Origin: Streptomyces sp. NBC_00236
GTDB taxonomy: Bacteria; Actinomycetota; Actinomycetes; Streptomycetales; Streptomycetaceae
Assembly: GCF_036195045.1 (NCBI RefSeq)
Contig: NZ_CP108100.1
Location: 3,658,001-3,722,000, forward strand
DNA: 64,000 nucleotides
Direction of reading: 5' to 3'
Shown piece by piece: positions 26,044-37,198 of the stretch. Made by a program: the position numbers and the translations under genes. Positions within the stretch are counted from its first letter, which is position 1, and every line of letters begins with the position of its first letter. The notes beneath the pieces are model-generated. The model ran no database searches, was not told the origin of the DNA, and was given only the letters and a program-made list of their open reading frames with translations.

Positions 26044-27231
26044 CTAGAGAACGGGCAGCGCCGTCACCTTCTTCGCGTGCAGAGCCACCAGCTGGTTGCT
26101 GCCCGCCGCCAGATACCACCGCTGGAGGTCGCCGCTGCCGTCGTTGTACGTCCAGTGCAGCTTCCCGCTGCTGGGGTCGTAGGCGTGGATGCCGCCGTTC
26201 TTGTCGAACTCCGTCGCCCCGTAGAGGACGTCGCCCACCTTCGCGAACTGCCAGGGGGCGGCGACGTCCAGGCTCCCCTTGTCGTGCCAGTGCGCCTTCC
26301 CCGTCGCGGGATCGGCCGCCCAGAGGCCGTGGGCGCTGTCGGAGACGTAGAGGACGCCGTCCAGGACCGCCGGGTCGTTGAAACGGCTGAACTCCTCGGT
26401 CCTGAAGGACCAGCGCTCCTTGCCGTCGGCCAGGTCGAAGGCACGCATCCGCTCCCCGTTGGCGAGGATGGCGAGACCGTCGTGGACCACGAAACCGCGG
26501 TTGTTGGACCGGCCGATCTTCTTCGTCCAGATCTGGCGGCCCGTGACGGTGTCGCGCACCGTGAGGTTCTCCCGGAAGTCCGTGTAGACGAGACGCCTGC
26601 CCTCCACCCGCGCGGTGATGCCGTTCTCCTCCGTCCCCTTGTCACGCTTCTCGCGCCAGAGGACCTTGCCCGAGGTGGTGTCGATCGCGGCGATCACGTT
26701 CTCCGGCGTCCTGAACTCCTTGTCCAGGATTCCCGCGACGACGTAGAGGCGGTTCGTGTCCACGGCGATGGGCCGGGGCTGGGAGTACTGGTCCCCCATG
26801 TGGCTGCGCCAGACGTCCTTGCCCGTGGCGTGATCCAGGCCGACGATGTTCCCGTCGTAGCGGGCGCTCTTGAGGTAGAGCGTCCCGTCGCCGACGAGCA
26901 TGGTGGCGCCCGGAGTGGTGACCTCCGCGCGGGACCAGATCTCCTTGCCGGTGGTGATGTCGCGAGCCACCAGCGGATCGCCCGAGACCAGGACGACGTT
27001 GCCCACGACCGCGACCGCGTCGATCCACGCCAGCCCGTCGTACCTTGAGGCGTGCTGCCAGGAGGGCTTCGGCTTGCTCTCCGGCGTCGGCGTGCTGGGC
27101 CTCGGTATGTCCGGCCCGCCGGCGCCCGGCTCGTCCTCCGGCCCGCAGGCCGATGCCCCGGCCCCCAGCAGCACCAGCCCGGCGCCCGCCGCCTTCATCA
27201 TCTGCCTGCGTGACACATCGCTTCTGCGCAT
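26044..27231 (-). CDS. PQQ-like beta-propeller lipoprotein with Tat-type signal
   Basis: A 395-residue protein. The N-terminus has a twin-arginine pattern (VSRRQMMKAAG) and a lipobox ending in GASAC, with Cys29, so it is probably a Tat-exported lipoprotein. A Pro/Lys linker follows. The rest is a repeated beta-propeller with PQQ-enzyme-like blades: TGKEIWSRAEV, TGKDVWRSH, SGKVLWREK, TGRQIWTKK, DGKERWSFR, TGKAHWHDK and SGKLHWTYN. Seven such xGKxxW repeats are visible. No dehydrogenase catalytic signature is seen, so it may act as a binding or assembly scaffold outside the membrane, like BamB-type propellers or kinase sensor domains. Confidence 0.88.
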   Translation of the reverse strand: MRRSDVSRRQMMKAAGAGLVLLGAGASACGPEDEPGAGGPDIPRPSTPTPESKPKPSWQHASRYDGLAWIDAVAVVGNVVLVSGDPLVARDITTGKEIWSRAEVTTPGATMLVGDGTLYLKSARYDGNIVGLDHATGKDVWRSHMGDQYSQPRPIAVDTNRLYVVAGILDKEFRTPENVIAAIDTTSGKVLWREKRDKGTEENGITARVEGRRLVYTDFRENLTVRDTVTGRQIWTKKIGRSNNRGFVVHDGLAILANGERMRAFDLADGKERWSFRTEEFSRFNDPAVLDGVLYVSDSAHGLWAADPATGKAHWHDKGSLDVAAPWQFAKVGDVLYGATEFDKNGGIHAYDPSSGKLHWTYNDGSGDLQRWYLAAGSNQLVALHAKKVTALPVL

Positions 27232-27348
27232 GATCCGCCCCGTCCCCCTTGCTGTCTCGTCCGCGCCCGGACGACGCGTCCGGAGCCGGGCCAGACTAGC
27301 CAGCGATTTTCCGCCGCTGCGCGGCCCGGACTCGACCGGGACATCTCT

Positions 27349-27374
27349 GTGACACGCCTGTCACTGTGTACACA
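27349..27374. promoter_or_regulatory. two short adjacent palindromes
   Basis: GTGACA-CGCC-TGTCAC at 27349-27364 and TGTGTACACA at 27365-27374 sit side by side. They lie between the beta-propeller start (27231) and the clpC terminator (27381). They are 118 bp or more upstream of the propeller start codon and could be an operator pair for it. Confidence 0.4.
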
Positions 27375-27380
27375 ACAGCA

Positions 27381-27427
27381 AAGAGGCGGCCCCGAACCGG
27401 TGTGAAACCGGGTCGGGGCCGCCTCTT
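27381..27427 (-). terminator. clpC terminator
   Basis: AAGAGGCGGCCCCGA (27381-27395) pairs perfectly with 27413-27427 (15 bp), with an inner CCGGT/ACCGG stem and loop GTGAA. It lies 25 bp after the clpC stop. Confidence 0.9.
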
Positions 27428-27452
27428 CGTACGCTCGGGCGCTAGGCGCCGC

Positions 27453-29981
<2,529 letters not shown>

Positions 29982-30422
29982 CGTTAATCGCTCCTCAGAG
30001 CGGTCAGGCAGTAAGGGGTCGGTCCCCTCCCTGTCCTTCCGCAGCTTAGTCCCGCAAGCGGGGACCGCTCATTTCAACTGCCGACACCCGGCCCTGCTTC
30101 CCGGGGGATCTCCTGCCCCGAACGCCGACAACTGCTCCAACCCGATGGTGCGAGACGATGTTCCCGCAGGCCAGGCAGATACCCCTATCACCTGTACGCC
30201 GATGGCGAACGTGAGACGTCCGTGGCTTGCGTGTCGCCCCTCCCCACTAGGGATGTCTTACCCGCAATTACAGACAGTCCATGCGGCGTACGCGGGTTCC
30301 CTCCGCTACGGGCGAACATATTCGTGCTCCCGAATGCGCCCGTACGCCCCCAACCCGGACACAGTACGCGTTCGATCAAGGACTCTGCGTAACTCTTGGC
30401 GTCGCTCGGGAGTTCTTTCGTC
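29982..30422. other. 441-bp divergent promoter region of clpC
   Basis: This region holds the promoters of clpC (leftward) and the SCO3374-family gene (rightward). GTCCCGCAAGCGGGGAC is a strong small hairpin near 30051-30067. ATTCG-TGCTCC-CGAAT with flanking GGGCG/GCGCCC forms another at about 30312-30340. A stretch of lower GC (30251-30390) fits a promoter area. I see no tRNA or ORF. Confidence 0.5.
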
Positions 30423-31043
30423 ATGGCCCTCACCGTCCCGCCTCCCCGCACGGCGCTCCCCGCAGAGCGGGACGGTCGTGCCTGCGGTGCGTCACTGGGC
30501 GCGTGCGCCCGGTGGTACGAGCAGGAGCTCGGCTGGGCGACGGCCGGCAGTGCGCCGGTGAGGCTGCTGACCGGGTTGCGGTTCGACGCCCTCGTGGTCC
30601 CGGCGGCCGCCGGTCATGCCGCGCTGGAAAGGGTGGGCCGTACCGGCCCCGTGGCGCTGACGGGCCGGCGGATGAGCCTGCTGGTGGCGCCGGGGAGCGC
30701 CGACGAGCTGCCGGGGCTGCTCGACTGGTTGGAGTGGGGCGGCGTCGCCCTCGAACTGACCGCTCTCGGTGCGGGCGGGCGGATCACCGCACCGCCGCCG
30801 CCGGGCCGGCCGGGTCCGCCGGGGGCCGCCGTATGGCTGCGGCCCCCCTGTCCACCGCACGAGCAGGAGGGGGAGCCGGTGTTCCCGGCCCTCTCCGGCT
30901 TCGGGAGCAGGGGTGGGGATGCTCCCGATCTCATCCGGCTCGTGGACGCCGTGGCGACGGAATGCCACCGGGCACGGCTGACGCGCGCCCGGACGGGGTT
31001 GCGCCCCAGGAAATCGGCCGCTCAGCCGTTGGCCTTCTCGTAA
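30423..31043 (+). CDS. SCO3374-family protein (primase-polymerase-like)
   Basis: A 206-residue cytosolic protein that I recognise as the Streptomyces family named after its position between clpC and lsr2. Features are CARWYEQELGWATAGSAPVRLLTGLRFDALVVPA near the N-terminus and a middle segment LDWLEWGGVALELTALGAGGRI. The pattern recalls the bifunctional primase/polymerase (prim-pol) N-terminal domain, but the catalytic acidic residues are not evident. The ATG at 30423 has GGGAG upstream; a TTG at 30396 is an alternative. Its last 22 bp overlap the 3' end of lsr2 on the opposite strand. Function is unknown. Confidence 0.82.
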   Translation: MALTVPPPRTALPAERDGRACGASLGACARWYEQELGWATAGSAPVRLLTGLRFDALVVPAAAGHAALERVGRTGPVALTGRRMSLLVAPGSADELPGLLDWLEWGGVALELTALGAGGRITAPPPPGRPGPPGAAVWLRPPCPPHEQEGEPVFPALSGFGSRGGDAPDLIRLVDAVATECHRARLTRARTGLRPRKSAAQPLAFS

Positions 31044-31357
31044 GCCTCGCGGATCTCCGCGGGAACACGACCGCGGTCATTCACACTGTGGCCGTTCTCG
31101 CGCGCCCACTTACGGATCTCGGCGGTGTCCTTGTTGCCGCCGGGAACGGCACGGCCCTTGCCGCGACCGGACGCCGCACGGCCACCGGTGCGCCGGCCGC
31201 TCTTCGCGTACGGCTCCAGAAGGGACCGGAGCTTGTCCGCGTTGCTCGTCGTGAGGTCAATCTCGTACGTCTTGCCATCGAGAGCGAACGTCACGGTCTC
31301 GTCCGCCTCGCCACCGTCGAGGTCGTCAACAAGAAGGACCTGAACCTTCTGTGCCAC
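31022..31357 (-). CDS. lsr2: nucleoid-associated silencer Lsr2
   Basis: A 111-residue H-NS-like xenogeneic silencer that binds AT-rich DNA and represses acquired and specialised-metabolite genes. The N-terminal oligomerisation domain is MAQKVQVLLVDDLDGGEADETVTFALDGKTYEIDL. A basic Gly/Arg linker is in the middle (SGRRTGGRAASGRGKG). The C-terminal DNA-binding domain is EIRKWARENGHSVNDRGRVP, whose RGR is the AT-hook-like minor-groove motif. Its 3' end overlaps that of the convergent SCO3374-family gene by 22 bp. Confidence 0.97.
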   Translation of the reverse strand: MAQKVQVLLVDDLDGGEADETVTFALDGKTYEIDLTTSNADKLRSLLEPYAKSGRRTGGRAASGRGKGRAVPGGNKDTAEIRKWARENGHSVNDRGRVPAEIREAYEKANG

Positions 31358-31502
31358 CGGGATTTCCTTTCATCGAAAATGGAGTACGCGGAAAGGAAAC
31401 CGCTTTTCACCGGAAAACACAAACCCCCGGGAGAGGTTCAGGAGCACAAGAAGACGGGAAACGTGCGCGATTCGGACATAGGGATCGGGCTTCTTCCGAC
31501 GG

Positions 31503-32060
31503 TCACAGGTGCAGAAGCATCCGGCTGTTGCCCAAGGTGTTCGGCTTCACTCGTTCGAGACCGAGGAACTCCGCGACTCCCTCGTCATAGGAACGCAGCA
31601 GCTCGCTGTAGACATCTCCGTCGACCGGCGTCTCTCCGATCTCCACGAAGCCGTGCTTCGCGAAGAAGTCGACTTCGAAGGTGAGGCAGAAAACCCGTCG
31701 CACGCCCAGCCAACGGGCGGTCTGCAACAACTTGTCCAGTACTTGATGGCCGACTCCTGCGCCCTTGATGCTGTGATCGACGGCGAGAGTACGCACTTCG
31801 GCCAGGTCTTCCCACATCACGTGCAGTGCACCGCAGCCGATGACCCGGGCGTCCTCGTCGCGTTCGGCGATCCAGAACTCCTGGATGTCCTCGTAAAGCG
31901 TGACCGTCGCTTTGTCGAGCAGGATGCCTTCTCGTACGTAGCCGTCGAGGAGACGCCGGACCGAGGCCACATCGCTCGTCCTCGCACGGCGGACGGTGAT
32001 GGGCATGTTTATAACCGACTGAGCGGTCTGGAAATCGGTTTGCGGAAGCTCTGAGGACAT
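31503..32060 (-). CDS. GNAT amino-acid N-acetyltransferase (N-acetylglutamate synthase-like)
   Basis: A 185-residue acetyltransferase. After a 20-residue leader comes the GNAT fold: VRRARTSDVASVRRLLDGYV, acetyl-CoA motif A AEVRTLAVDHSIKGAGVGHQVLDKLL, then GVRRVFCLTFEVDFFAKHGFVEIGE. That last segment is typical of actinobacterial ArgA-like amino-acid N-acetyltransferases. It could supply N-acetylglutamate for arginine synthesis, though substrate specificity is not proven here. A later start at Met19 (MPITVRRA) is possible. The gene is downstream of the BlaI-type regulator on the same strand with 9 bp between them, perhaps co-transcribed. Confidence 0.87.
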   Translation of the reverse strand: MSSELPQTDFQTAQSVINMPITVRRARTSDVASVRRLLDGYVREGILLDKATVTLYEDIQEFWIAERDEDARVIGCGALHVMWEDLAEVRTLAVDHSIKGAGVGHQVLDKLLQTARWLGVRRVFCLTFEVDFFAKHGFVEIGETPVDGDVYSELLRSYDEGVAEFLGLERVKPNTLGNSRMLLHL

Positions 32061-32069
32061 ACCCCGACG

Positions 32070-32567
32070 CTATCGCCCGGCGTCCGGCTCCGCGTCATCG
32101 GCCGCTTCGGCGCCTTCGCCGGATCCGCCCCCGGCGCCTTCACCGGTGTCTTCACCAGTGCCTTCGCCTACATCTTCACCGACCACCGGAACGGAACCCT
32201 CGGGAAGTGTGGGCAGAACGATCCGCATGGCGTCCCTGAGGGCATCGTGCTGCTCGGCCGACATCATGCCGAAGAACGCGACCAGTGCGGCGGCGGGGTT
32301 GTCGCTCTGCGACCAGGCTTCGTTCATCAGTGCGGCCGAGTATGCGGCACGGGTGGAGACCGCCGTATATCGGTATGCACGGCCGTCCACTTCCCGGCGG
32401 ACCCAGCCCTTCTGATGGAGATTGTCCATAACCGTCATGACGGTGGTGTAGGCGATGGACCGCTCCTGCTGAAGGTCTTCAAGGACTTCCCGCACGGTTA
32501 CCGGTCGGTTCCATTGCCAGACCCGCGTCATCACGGCGTCTTCCAGCTCTCCCAATTGGCGGGGCAC
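32070..32567 (-). CDS. BlaI/MecI/CopY family transcriptional regulator
   Basis: A 165-residue winged-helix repressor starting with GTG at 32567. The DNA-binding domain covers about residues 1-75: LGELEDAVMTRVWQWNRPVTVREVLEDL, then AYTTVMTVMDNLHQKGWVRRE and the wing GRAYRYTAV. The dimerisation helix follows (ALVAFFGMMSAEQHDALRDAM). The last 40 residues are an acidic Gly/Glu tail of unusual composition. Members usually repress beta-lactamase, copper or respiratory genes and are cleaved by a membrane BlaR-type protease; none is adjacent here. The closely linked GNAT gene is the only evident operon partner. Confidence 0.9.
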   Translation of the reverse strand: MPRQLGELEDAVMTRVWQWNRPVTVREVLEDLQQERSIAYTTVMTVMDNLHQKGWVRREVDGRAYRYTAVSTRAAYSAALMNEAWSQSDNPAAALVAFFGMMSAEQHDALRDAMRIVLPTLPEGSVPVVGEDVGEGTGEDTGEGAGGGSGEGAEAADDAEPDAGR

Positions 32568-32618
32568 AGCGTCACCTTAGTGCCAGATGTCTGGAATGGG
32601 CGGTTATTTACACAGCAA

Positions 32619-32652
32619 AAGGGCGTACGGCTCCGGGGAGCCGTACGCCCTT
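32619..32652. terminator. 14-bp hairpin between the small membrane protein and blaI-type gene
   Basis: AAGGGCGTACGGCT (32619-32632) pairs perfectly with 32639-32652 around the loop CCGGGG. It lies 28 bp past the stop of the small membrane protein gene and insulates the BlaI-type gene. Confidence 0.88.
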
Positions 32653-32679
32653 CGTCTGCGTGCTGCGCGTGCCGGGAGG

Positions 32680-32859
32680 TCAGACCCCGTCGGTGCGCGG
32701 CGTGCGCTGCGCCGATTCCGCGCGGCTGATCGCGGCGTCCACGGCCGCGTCCTCCTTGGCCTTGTTCGGCCCGCCCTGGCTCTTGACGATCGTCACGACC
32801 AGGCCGATGAAGAAGGCGGCCATCACCACGGGGGGCACGAGCGCGGATACGTAGTCCAT
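32680..32859 (-). CDS. small single-pass membrane protein
   Basis: A 59-residue protein from the ATG at 32859. One transmembrane helix, LVPPVVMAAFFIGLVVTIV, spans about residues 7-25. A charged cytosolic tail follows (KSQGGPNKAKEDAAVDAAISRAESAQ). An in-frame start 11 codons earlier is less likely, because the shorter form has the usual small-protein layout. The gene has its own terminator (32619-32652). I know similar short proteins from Streptomyces near lsr2, but not their function. Confidence 0.75.
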   Translation of the reverse strand: MDYVSALVPPVVMAAFFIGLVVTIVKSQGGPNKAKEDAAVDAAISRAESAQRTPRTDGV

Positions 32860-32904
32860 GGCGTCCAGAGTAGCGAGCCCGGCCGCCGTCACCGAGGCAG
32901 GGCC

Positions 32905-33510
32905 CTACCCCGCGGCGCGTTGCTGCGGCGGCGGGACCGGGCGGCGGCGGGGCGGGAAGACCTCGGAGGGCTTGGGTGCCGGCCGCTCGGACGGTGCGGC
33001 CGGACGGGCCGGGGCCGCCGGGGTCTTCGGCTTCTCGGGCTCCGCGGCACGGCCGCCGGGCAGCGCGAGCAGCCGGCTGCGCGGCGCGGGCGCCGTGGCG
33101 GGGACCGCGCGTCCGGCGAGACGGGCCCGCACGGAACGCTCGGCGAGCACCTGGCAGCGCTCCAGGAGCGCCGCGGCGACCGGTCCGCCGCGCAGGGCGC
33201 GCAGCGCGGCCAGATCCTCGGGGCGGGGGTCGTATCCGGCGGCCAGGGCGTCCTGGAGGCGCTCCAGATAGCCGCTGAGGGAGCCGGGGAGGGCGTTTCG
33301 GTAGCGGACGAGGTCAGCGAGGAGGAAGGCACGCAGCCGTCCGGCCTCACCGACCGCCTCGTCGACGGCGCCCGCTAGCCGCAGGCAGTCCTGGACGTCC
33401 TCGTCGGGCAGGGGCGCGGGGTGGAGGGCGATGGCGAGGGCACGGCGGAGCACTCGCAGCTCGTCCGCGCTGAACGCCATACCGCCGCGTGATCCGTAGG
33501 GCGTGGGCAT
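32905..33510 (-). CDS. conserved hypothetical protein with Pro/Ala-rich tail
   Basis: A 201-residue protein if started at the ATG at 33510 (MPTPYGSRGG); a second ATG at 33480 (MAFSADELR) is possible. Residues about 11-110 are helical: FSADELRVLRRALAIALHP, then DVQDCLRLAGAVDEAVGEAGRLRAFLLADLVRYRNALPG and GYLERLQDALAAGYDP. The last 60 residues are low-complexity Pro/Ala/Arg. No signal peptide or membrane helix is present. The helical part has no catalytic motif that I recognise and could be a protein-interaction domain. The gene lies between the coaX operon and the small membrane protein gene. Confidence 0.75.
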   Translation of the reverse strand: MPTPYGSRGGMAFSADELRVLRRALAIALHPAPLPDEDVQDCLRLAGAVDEAVGEAGRLRAFLLADLVRYRNALPGSLSGYLERLQDALAAGYDPRPEDLAALRALRGGPVAAALLERCQVLAERSVRARLAGRAVPATAPAPRSRLLALPGGRAAEPEKPKTPAAPARPAAPSERPAPKPSEVFPPRRRPVPPPQQRAAG

Positions 33511-33618
33511 AGCGCGACAATACGTGCTAAATGGACAAAATCCGTTTAACTGGCCGTCGGCGGCGCGGCGGCTCCGGTGAGCCACCGCGCCGGGAACCTC
33601 CCGGTCAGGGCCGCGTCG

Positions 33619-34416
33619 CTACAGGCGCGCCACATTGCGCTCGTACACCAGGCGCAGCCCGATGAGCGTGAGCCAGGGCTCGTGCTCGTCGATGACGGAG
33701 GACTCGCCCAACACCATCGGAGCAAGGCCGCCCGTCGCGATGACGGTGACGTCGTCGGGGTCGGCGGCCAGCTCCTTCTTCATCCGGCCGACGACACCGT
33801 CGACCTGGCCGGCGAAGCCGTAGATGATGCCCGCCTGCATGGCCTCGACGGTGTTCTTCCCGATCACGCTGCGCGGCCGGGCCAGCTCGATCTTGCGCAG
33901 CTGCGCGCCCTTGACGCCGAGCGCCTCGACCGAGATCTCGATGCCGGGCGCGATGACGCCGCCGGTGTACTCGCCGCGGGCGGAGACCGCGTCGAAGGTG
34001 GTGGCGGTGCCGAAGTCGACGACGATCGCCGGGCCGCCGTACAGGTCGACGGCGGCGACCGCGTTGATGATGCGGTCCGCGCCGACCTCCTTCGGGTTGT
34101 CCATCAGGATCGGCACACCGGTCTTGATGCCCGGCTCGACCAGGACGGCGGGGACGTCGCCGTAGTAGCGGCGGGTCACCTCGCGCAGCTCGTGCAGGAC
34201 GGCCGGGACGGTGGAGCAGATCGCGATGCCCTCGATGCCGTCGCCCAGCTCCATGCCCAGCAGCGGGTGCATGCCCATCAGGCCCTGGAGCAGCACCGCG
34301 AGCTCGTCCGCGGTGCGGCGGGCGTCGGTGGAGATGCGCCAGTGCTCGACGATCTCCTCACCGTCGAACAGCCCGAGGACCGTGTGGGTGTTGCCGACGT
34401 CGATGGTGAGCAGCAT
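33619..34416 (-). CDS. coaX: type III pantothenate kinase
   Basis: Phosphorylates pantothenate, the first step from pantothenate to CoA. The product is 265 residues with the ASKHA fold: phosphate-1 loop MLLTIDVGNTHTVLGLF at the N-terminus, VGADRIINAVAA with the conserved GADR, VVDFGTATTFDAV as phosphate-2 loop, and GGVIAPGIEIS. Type III enzymes need a monovalent cation and are not feedback-inhibited by CoA. The start codon shares one base with the nadC stop (TGATG), so it is coupled to nadC, and through the operon to panC, which makes its substrate. Confidence 0.97.
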   Translation of the reverse strand: MLLTIDVGNTHTVLGLFDGEEIVEHWRISTDARRTADELAVLLQGLMGMHPLLGMELGDGIEGIAICSTVPAVLHELREVTRRYYGDVPAVLVEPGIKTGVPILMDNPKEVGADRIINAVAAVDLYGGPAIVVDFGTATTFDAVSARGEYTGGVIAPGIEISVEALGVKGAQLRKIELARPRSVIGKNTVEAMQAGIIYGFAGQVDGVVGRMKKELAADPDDVTVIATGGLAPMVLGESSVIDEHEPWLTLIGLRLVYERNVARL

Positions 34417-35459
34417 CAGACGCCGGCCCCGTCGGTGTCGCGGAAGTCCAGGCCGATGTCGAGGATCGGCGAGGAGTGGGTCAGCGCGCCGACGGCCAGG
34501 TAGTCCACACCGGCCTCCGCGTAGGCGCGGGCGGAGTCCAGGGACAGCCGGCCCGAGGACTCCAGGTACGCGCGGCCGCCGACCAGCTCGACCGCTTCGG
34601 CGGTCTGCGACGGGGTGAAGTTGTCCAGCAGGATCAGATCGGCACCGGCGTCCAGGACCTCGGTGACCTGCTGCAGCGTGTCGACCTCGACCTCGATCGC
34701 GAGGTCCGGGAACTCCTCCCTGACCCGCTTGAACGCCTCGGCGACCCCGCCCGCCGCGATCACGTGGTTGTCCTTGACCAGCGCGGCGTCGGACAGCGAC
34801 ATGCGGTGGTTGACGCCGCCGCCGCAGCGCACGGCGTACTTCTCCAGGGCCCGCAGGCCCGGAGTCGTCTTGCGGGTGTCGCGGACCTCGGCCTTCGTGC
34901 CCTCCAGCACGTCGGCCCAGGCGCGGGTGGCGGTGGCGATGCCGGAGAGCCTGCACAGCAGGTTGAGGGCGCTGCGCTCGCCGGTGAGCAGGTCACGGGT
35001 GCGGGTGGTGACGGTCAGCAGCTTCTGGCCGGGGACGACGCGGTCGCCGTCCTCGACGTGCCGCTCGACCTCGAACTCGTCCGTGCAGACGATGGAGAGC
35101 ACGGCCTCGGCGACCCGCAGACCGGCCACGACGCCCGCCTCACGGGCGGTGAAGTCACCGGTGGCCACCGCGTCCTCGGGGACGGTGGCGACGGTCGTGA
35201 CGTCCACCCCGCCGTCGAGGTCCTCCTCGATGGCGACGTGCGCGACGTCCTCGACGGTGACCGGGTCCAGGCCCGCGTCGGCGAGGAGCTGGGCGAGCGC
35301 GGGGTCCAGGCCGCACTCCAGGGCGTCCAGGTCGTAGCCGTCCTCCCCGCCGCAGCCGCAGCCGTCACCGCAGCCGCCCGCGGCGGATGCGGGCGCGCCG
35401 ATCTGGATCAGCGGTACGTCCACGGGTGTGGGGCGCGGATTCTCTTCGGGCGTGCTCAC
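34416..35459 (-). CDS. nadC: nicotinate-nucleotide pyrophosphorylase (carboxylating)
   Basis: Quinolinate phosphoribosyltransferase of de novo NAD synthesis: quinolinate plus PRPP gives nicotinate mononucleotide and CO2. The product is 347 residues from the GTG at 35459. The core has RDTRKTTPGLRALEKYAVRCGGG, HRMSLSDAALVKDNHV, EVEVDTLQQVTEVL and LILLDNF, all typical. It is longer than the usual 280-300 residues because of about 60 N-terminal residues, with GGCGDGCGCGG carrying Cys30, Cys34 and Cys36. This extension could bind metal or be disordered. It starts 2 nt after nadB and overlaps coaX by one base. Confidence 0.96.
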   Translation of the reverse strand: MSTPEENPRPTPVDVPLIQIGAPASAAGGCGDGCGCGGEDGYDLDALECGLDPALAQLLADAGLDPVTVEDVAHVAIEEDLDGGVDVTTVATVPEDAVATGDFTAREAGVVAGLRVAEAVLSIVCTDEFEVERHVEDGDRVVPGQKLLTVTTRTRDLLTGERSALNLLCRLSGIATATRAWADVLEGTKAEVRDTRKTTPGLRALEKYAVRCGGGVNHRMSLSDAALVKDNHVIAAGGVAEAFKRVREEFPDLAIEVEVDTLQQVTEVLDAGADLILLDNFTPSQTAEAVELVGGRAYLESSGRLSLDSARAYAEAGVDYLAVGALTHSSPILDIGLDFRDTDGAGV

Positions 35460-35461
35460 GG

Positions 35462-37198
35462 TTACGGCTCCTCGGGAGTGGGGTGGTTGGTGCCTGTCGC
35501 TGCGCAGTCTGCTGCCCCGGACGTCTGTACGGGCCCGAACGCCTCGGTATCCGTCCGACGGAGGACGAGCTGCCGGTCCGGGGTGAGCTTCACGACGAGG
35601 TGGCGGCGCCAGTTCTCGTCGTCGCGCTCGGGCCGGTCCTCGCGCCAGTGGCAGCCTCGGGTCTCCTCGCGCTGCCGGGCGGCGGCGACCAGGACCCGGG
35701 AGACGAGGAGCAGGTTGGTGACCTCCCAGGCCTCGACCCCGGGCACCGCGTCCTTGGGCTCGTCGGCGCCGGCCTTCAGGAACGCGCTGCGGTGCAGGTC
35801 CTCCAGCTCCTCGGCGGCCCTGGCGAGGCTGTCGGCGGAACGCACGACACCGGCGCCGCGGGTCATGATGCGCTGGATCGTGCTCCGGGCCTCGGGGGGC
35901 AGCAGCGGGGAGGGCGCGGGGTGGCCGGTGACGGTGGCGGTACCGGCCCGGGGCCGGTGGGCGACGATGTCGGCCGCGATGCGCTCGGCGAAGACGAGGC
36001 CTTCCAGGAGCGAGTTGGACGCCAGCCGGTTCGCGCCGTGCACCCCGGTGCAGGCGACCTCGCCGCAGGCGTACAGGCCGGGCACGGTCGTACGCCCCCG
36101 CAGGTCGGTGCGGATGCCGCCGGAGGCGTGGTGCGCGGCCGGGGCGATCGGGATCGGCTCGGTGACCGGGTCGATGCCATGGGTCCGGCAGGCCGCCAGG
36201 ATGGTGGGGAAGTGCTGCTCCCACATCTCGGCGCCGAAGTGGCGGGCGTCGAGGTACATGTGCTCGGTGCCGTGCAGCTGCATCTGGCGGGTGATGGCCT
36301 TGGCGACGATGTCGCGCGGGGCGAGCTCGGCCAGTTCGTGCTGCCCGAGCATGAAGCGCGTGCCGTGTGCGTCGACGAGATGGGCGCCCTCGCCCCGTAC
36401 CGCTTCGGAGACGAGCGGCTGCTGCCCCTCGGCACCGGCGCCGAGGAAGAGGACCGTGGGGTGGAACTGGACGAATTCGAGGTCCGAGACCTCCGCGCCC
36501 GCCCGCAGCGCGAGTGCCACGCCGTCGCCGGTGGCGACCGGCGGGTTGGTGGTGGCGGAGAAGACCTGGCCCATGCCGCCGGTGGCGAGGATGACCGCGG
36601 GGGCGTTGACCGCGCCGACCCCGTCGTGCTGGCCCTCGCCCATGACGTGCAGGGTGACGCCCGCGGTACGGCCTTCGGCGTCGGTGAGCAGGTCGAGCAC
36701 GAGGGCGTTCTCGACGGTGTGCAGGGCGGCTTCGCGGACCGCTTCGACCAGGGCGCGGGAGATCTCCGCGCCCGTCGCGTCGCCGCCCGCGTGGGCGATG
36801 CGGCGGCGGTGGTGGCCGCCCTCGCGGCCCAGGGCGATGGTGCCGTCGTCCGCGGTGTCGAACTGGGCGCCGGTCCCGATCAGCCGGCGTACGGCGTCGG
36901 GGCCCTCGGTGACGAGGGTGCGGACCGCCGCCTCGTCGCACAGGCCCGCGCCGGCGACCAGGGTGTCGTCCAGGTGCTGTTCCGGAGTGTCGCCCTCGCC
37001 CAGGGCGGCGGCGACGCCGCCCTGGGCCCAGCGGGTGGAGCCGTCGTCCAGGCGGGCCTTGGTGACGACGACGGTGGCGAGGCCGGCGGCGGCGCAGCGC
37101 AGTGCGGTGGTGAGGCCGGCCACGCCGGAGCCGACCACCACGACGTCGGCGTCGATGGACCAGCCAGGGGCGGGGGCGGTCAGCCGTATTCCGGTCAC
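35462..37198 (-). CDS. nadB: L-aspartate oxidase
   Basis: A 578-residue flavoenzyme that oxidises L-aspartate to iminoaspartate, the first step to NAD. The FAD-binding motif [21 protein letters not shown] is at the N-terminus. Active-site segments are [34 protein letters not shown] and [21 protein letters not shown]. The C-terminal helical domain ends with [21 protein letters not shown]. The GTG start at 37198 overlaps the panC stop by 4 nt (GTGA). nadA, which uses the unstable product, is not in the window. Confidence 0.97.
   Translation of the reverse strand: MTGIRLTAPAPGWSIDADVVVVGSGVAGLTTALRCAAAGLATVVVTKARLDDGSTRWAQGGVAAALGEGDTPEQHLDDTLVAGAGLCDEAAVRTLVTEGPDAVRRLIGTGAQFDTADDGTIALGREGGHHRRRIAHAGGDATGAEISRALVEAVREAALHTVENALVLDLLTDAEGRTAGVTLHVMGEGQHDGVGAVNAPAVILATGGMGQVFSATTNPPVATGDGVALALRAGAEVSDLEFVQFHPTVLFLGAGAEGQQPLVSEAVRGEGAHLVDAHGTRFMLGQHELAELAPRDIVAKAITRQMQLHGTEHMYLDARHFGAEMWEQHFPTILAACRTHGIDPVTEPIPIAPAAHHASGGIRTDLRGRTTVPGLYACGEVACTGVHGANRLASNSLLEGLVFAERIAADIVAHRPRAGTATVTGHPAPSPLLPPEARSTIQRIMTRGAGVVRSADSLARAAEELEDLHRSAFLKAGADEPKDAVPGVEAWEVTNLLLVSRVLVAAARQREETRGCHWREDRPERDDENWRRHLVVKLTPDRQLVLRRTDTEAFGPVQTSGAADCAATGTNHPTPEEP

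Noticed and set aside
29982..30422. ClgR or HspR operator in front of clpC
   Set aside because: I saw no clear CGCT-N-AGCG-type or HAIR-type palindrome; only hairpins without similarity to those sites.
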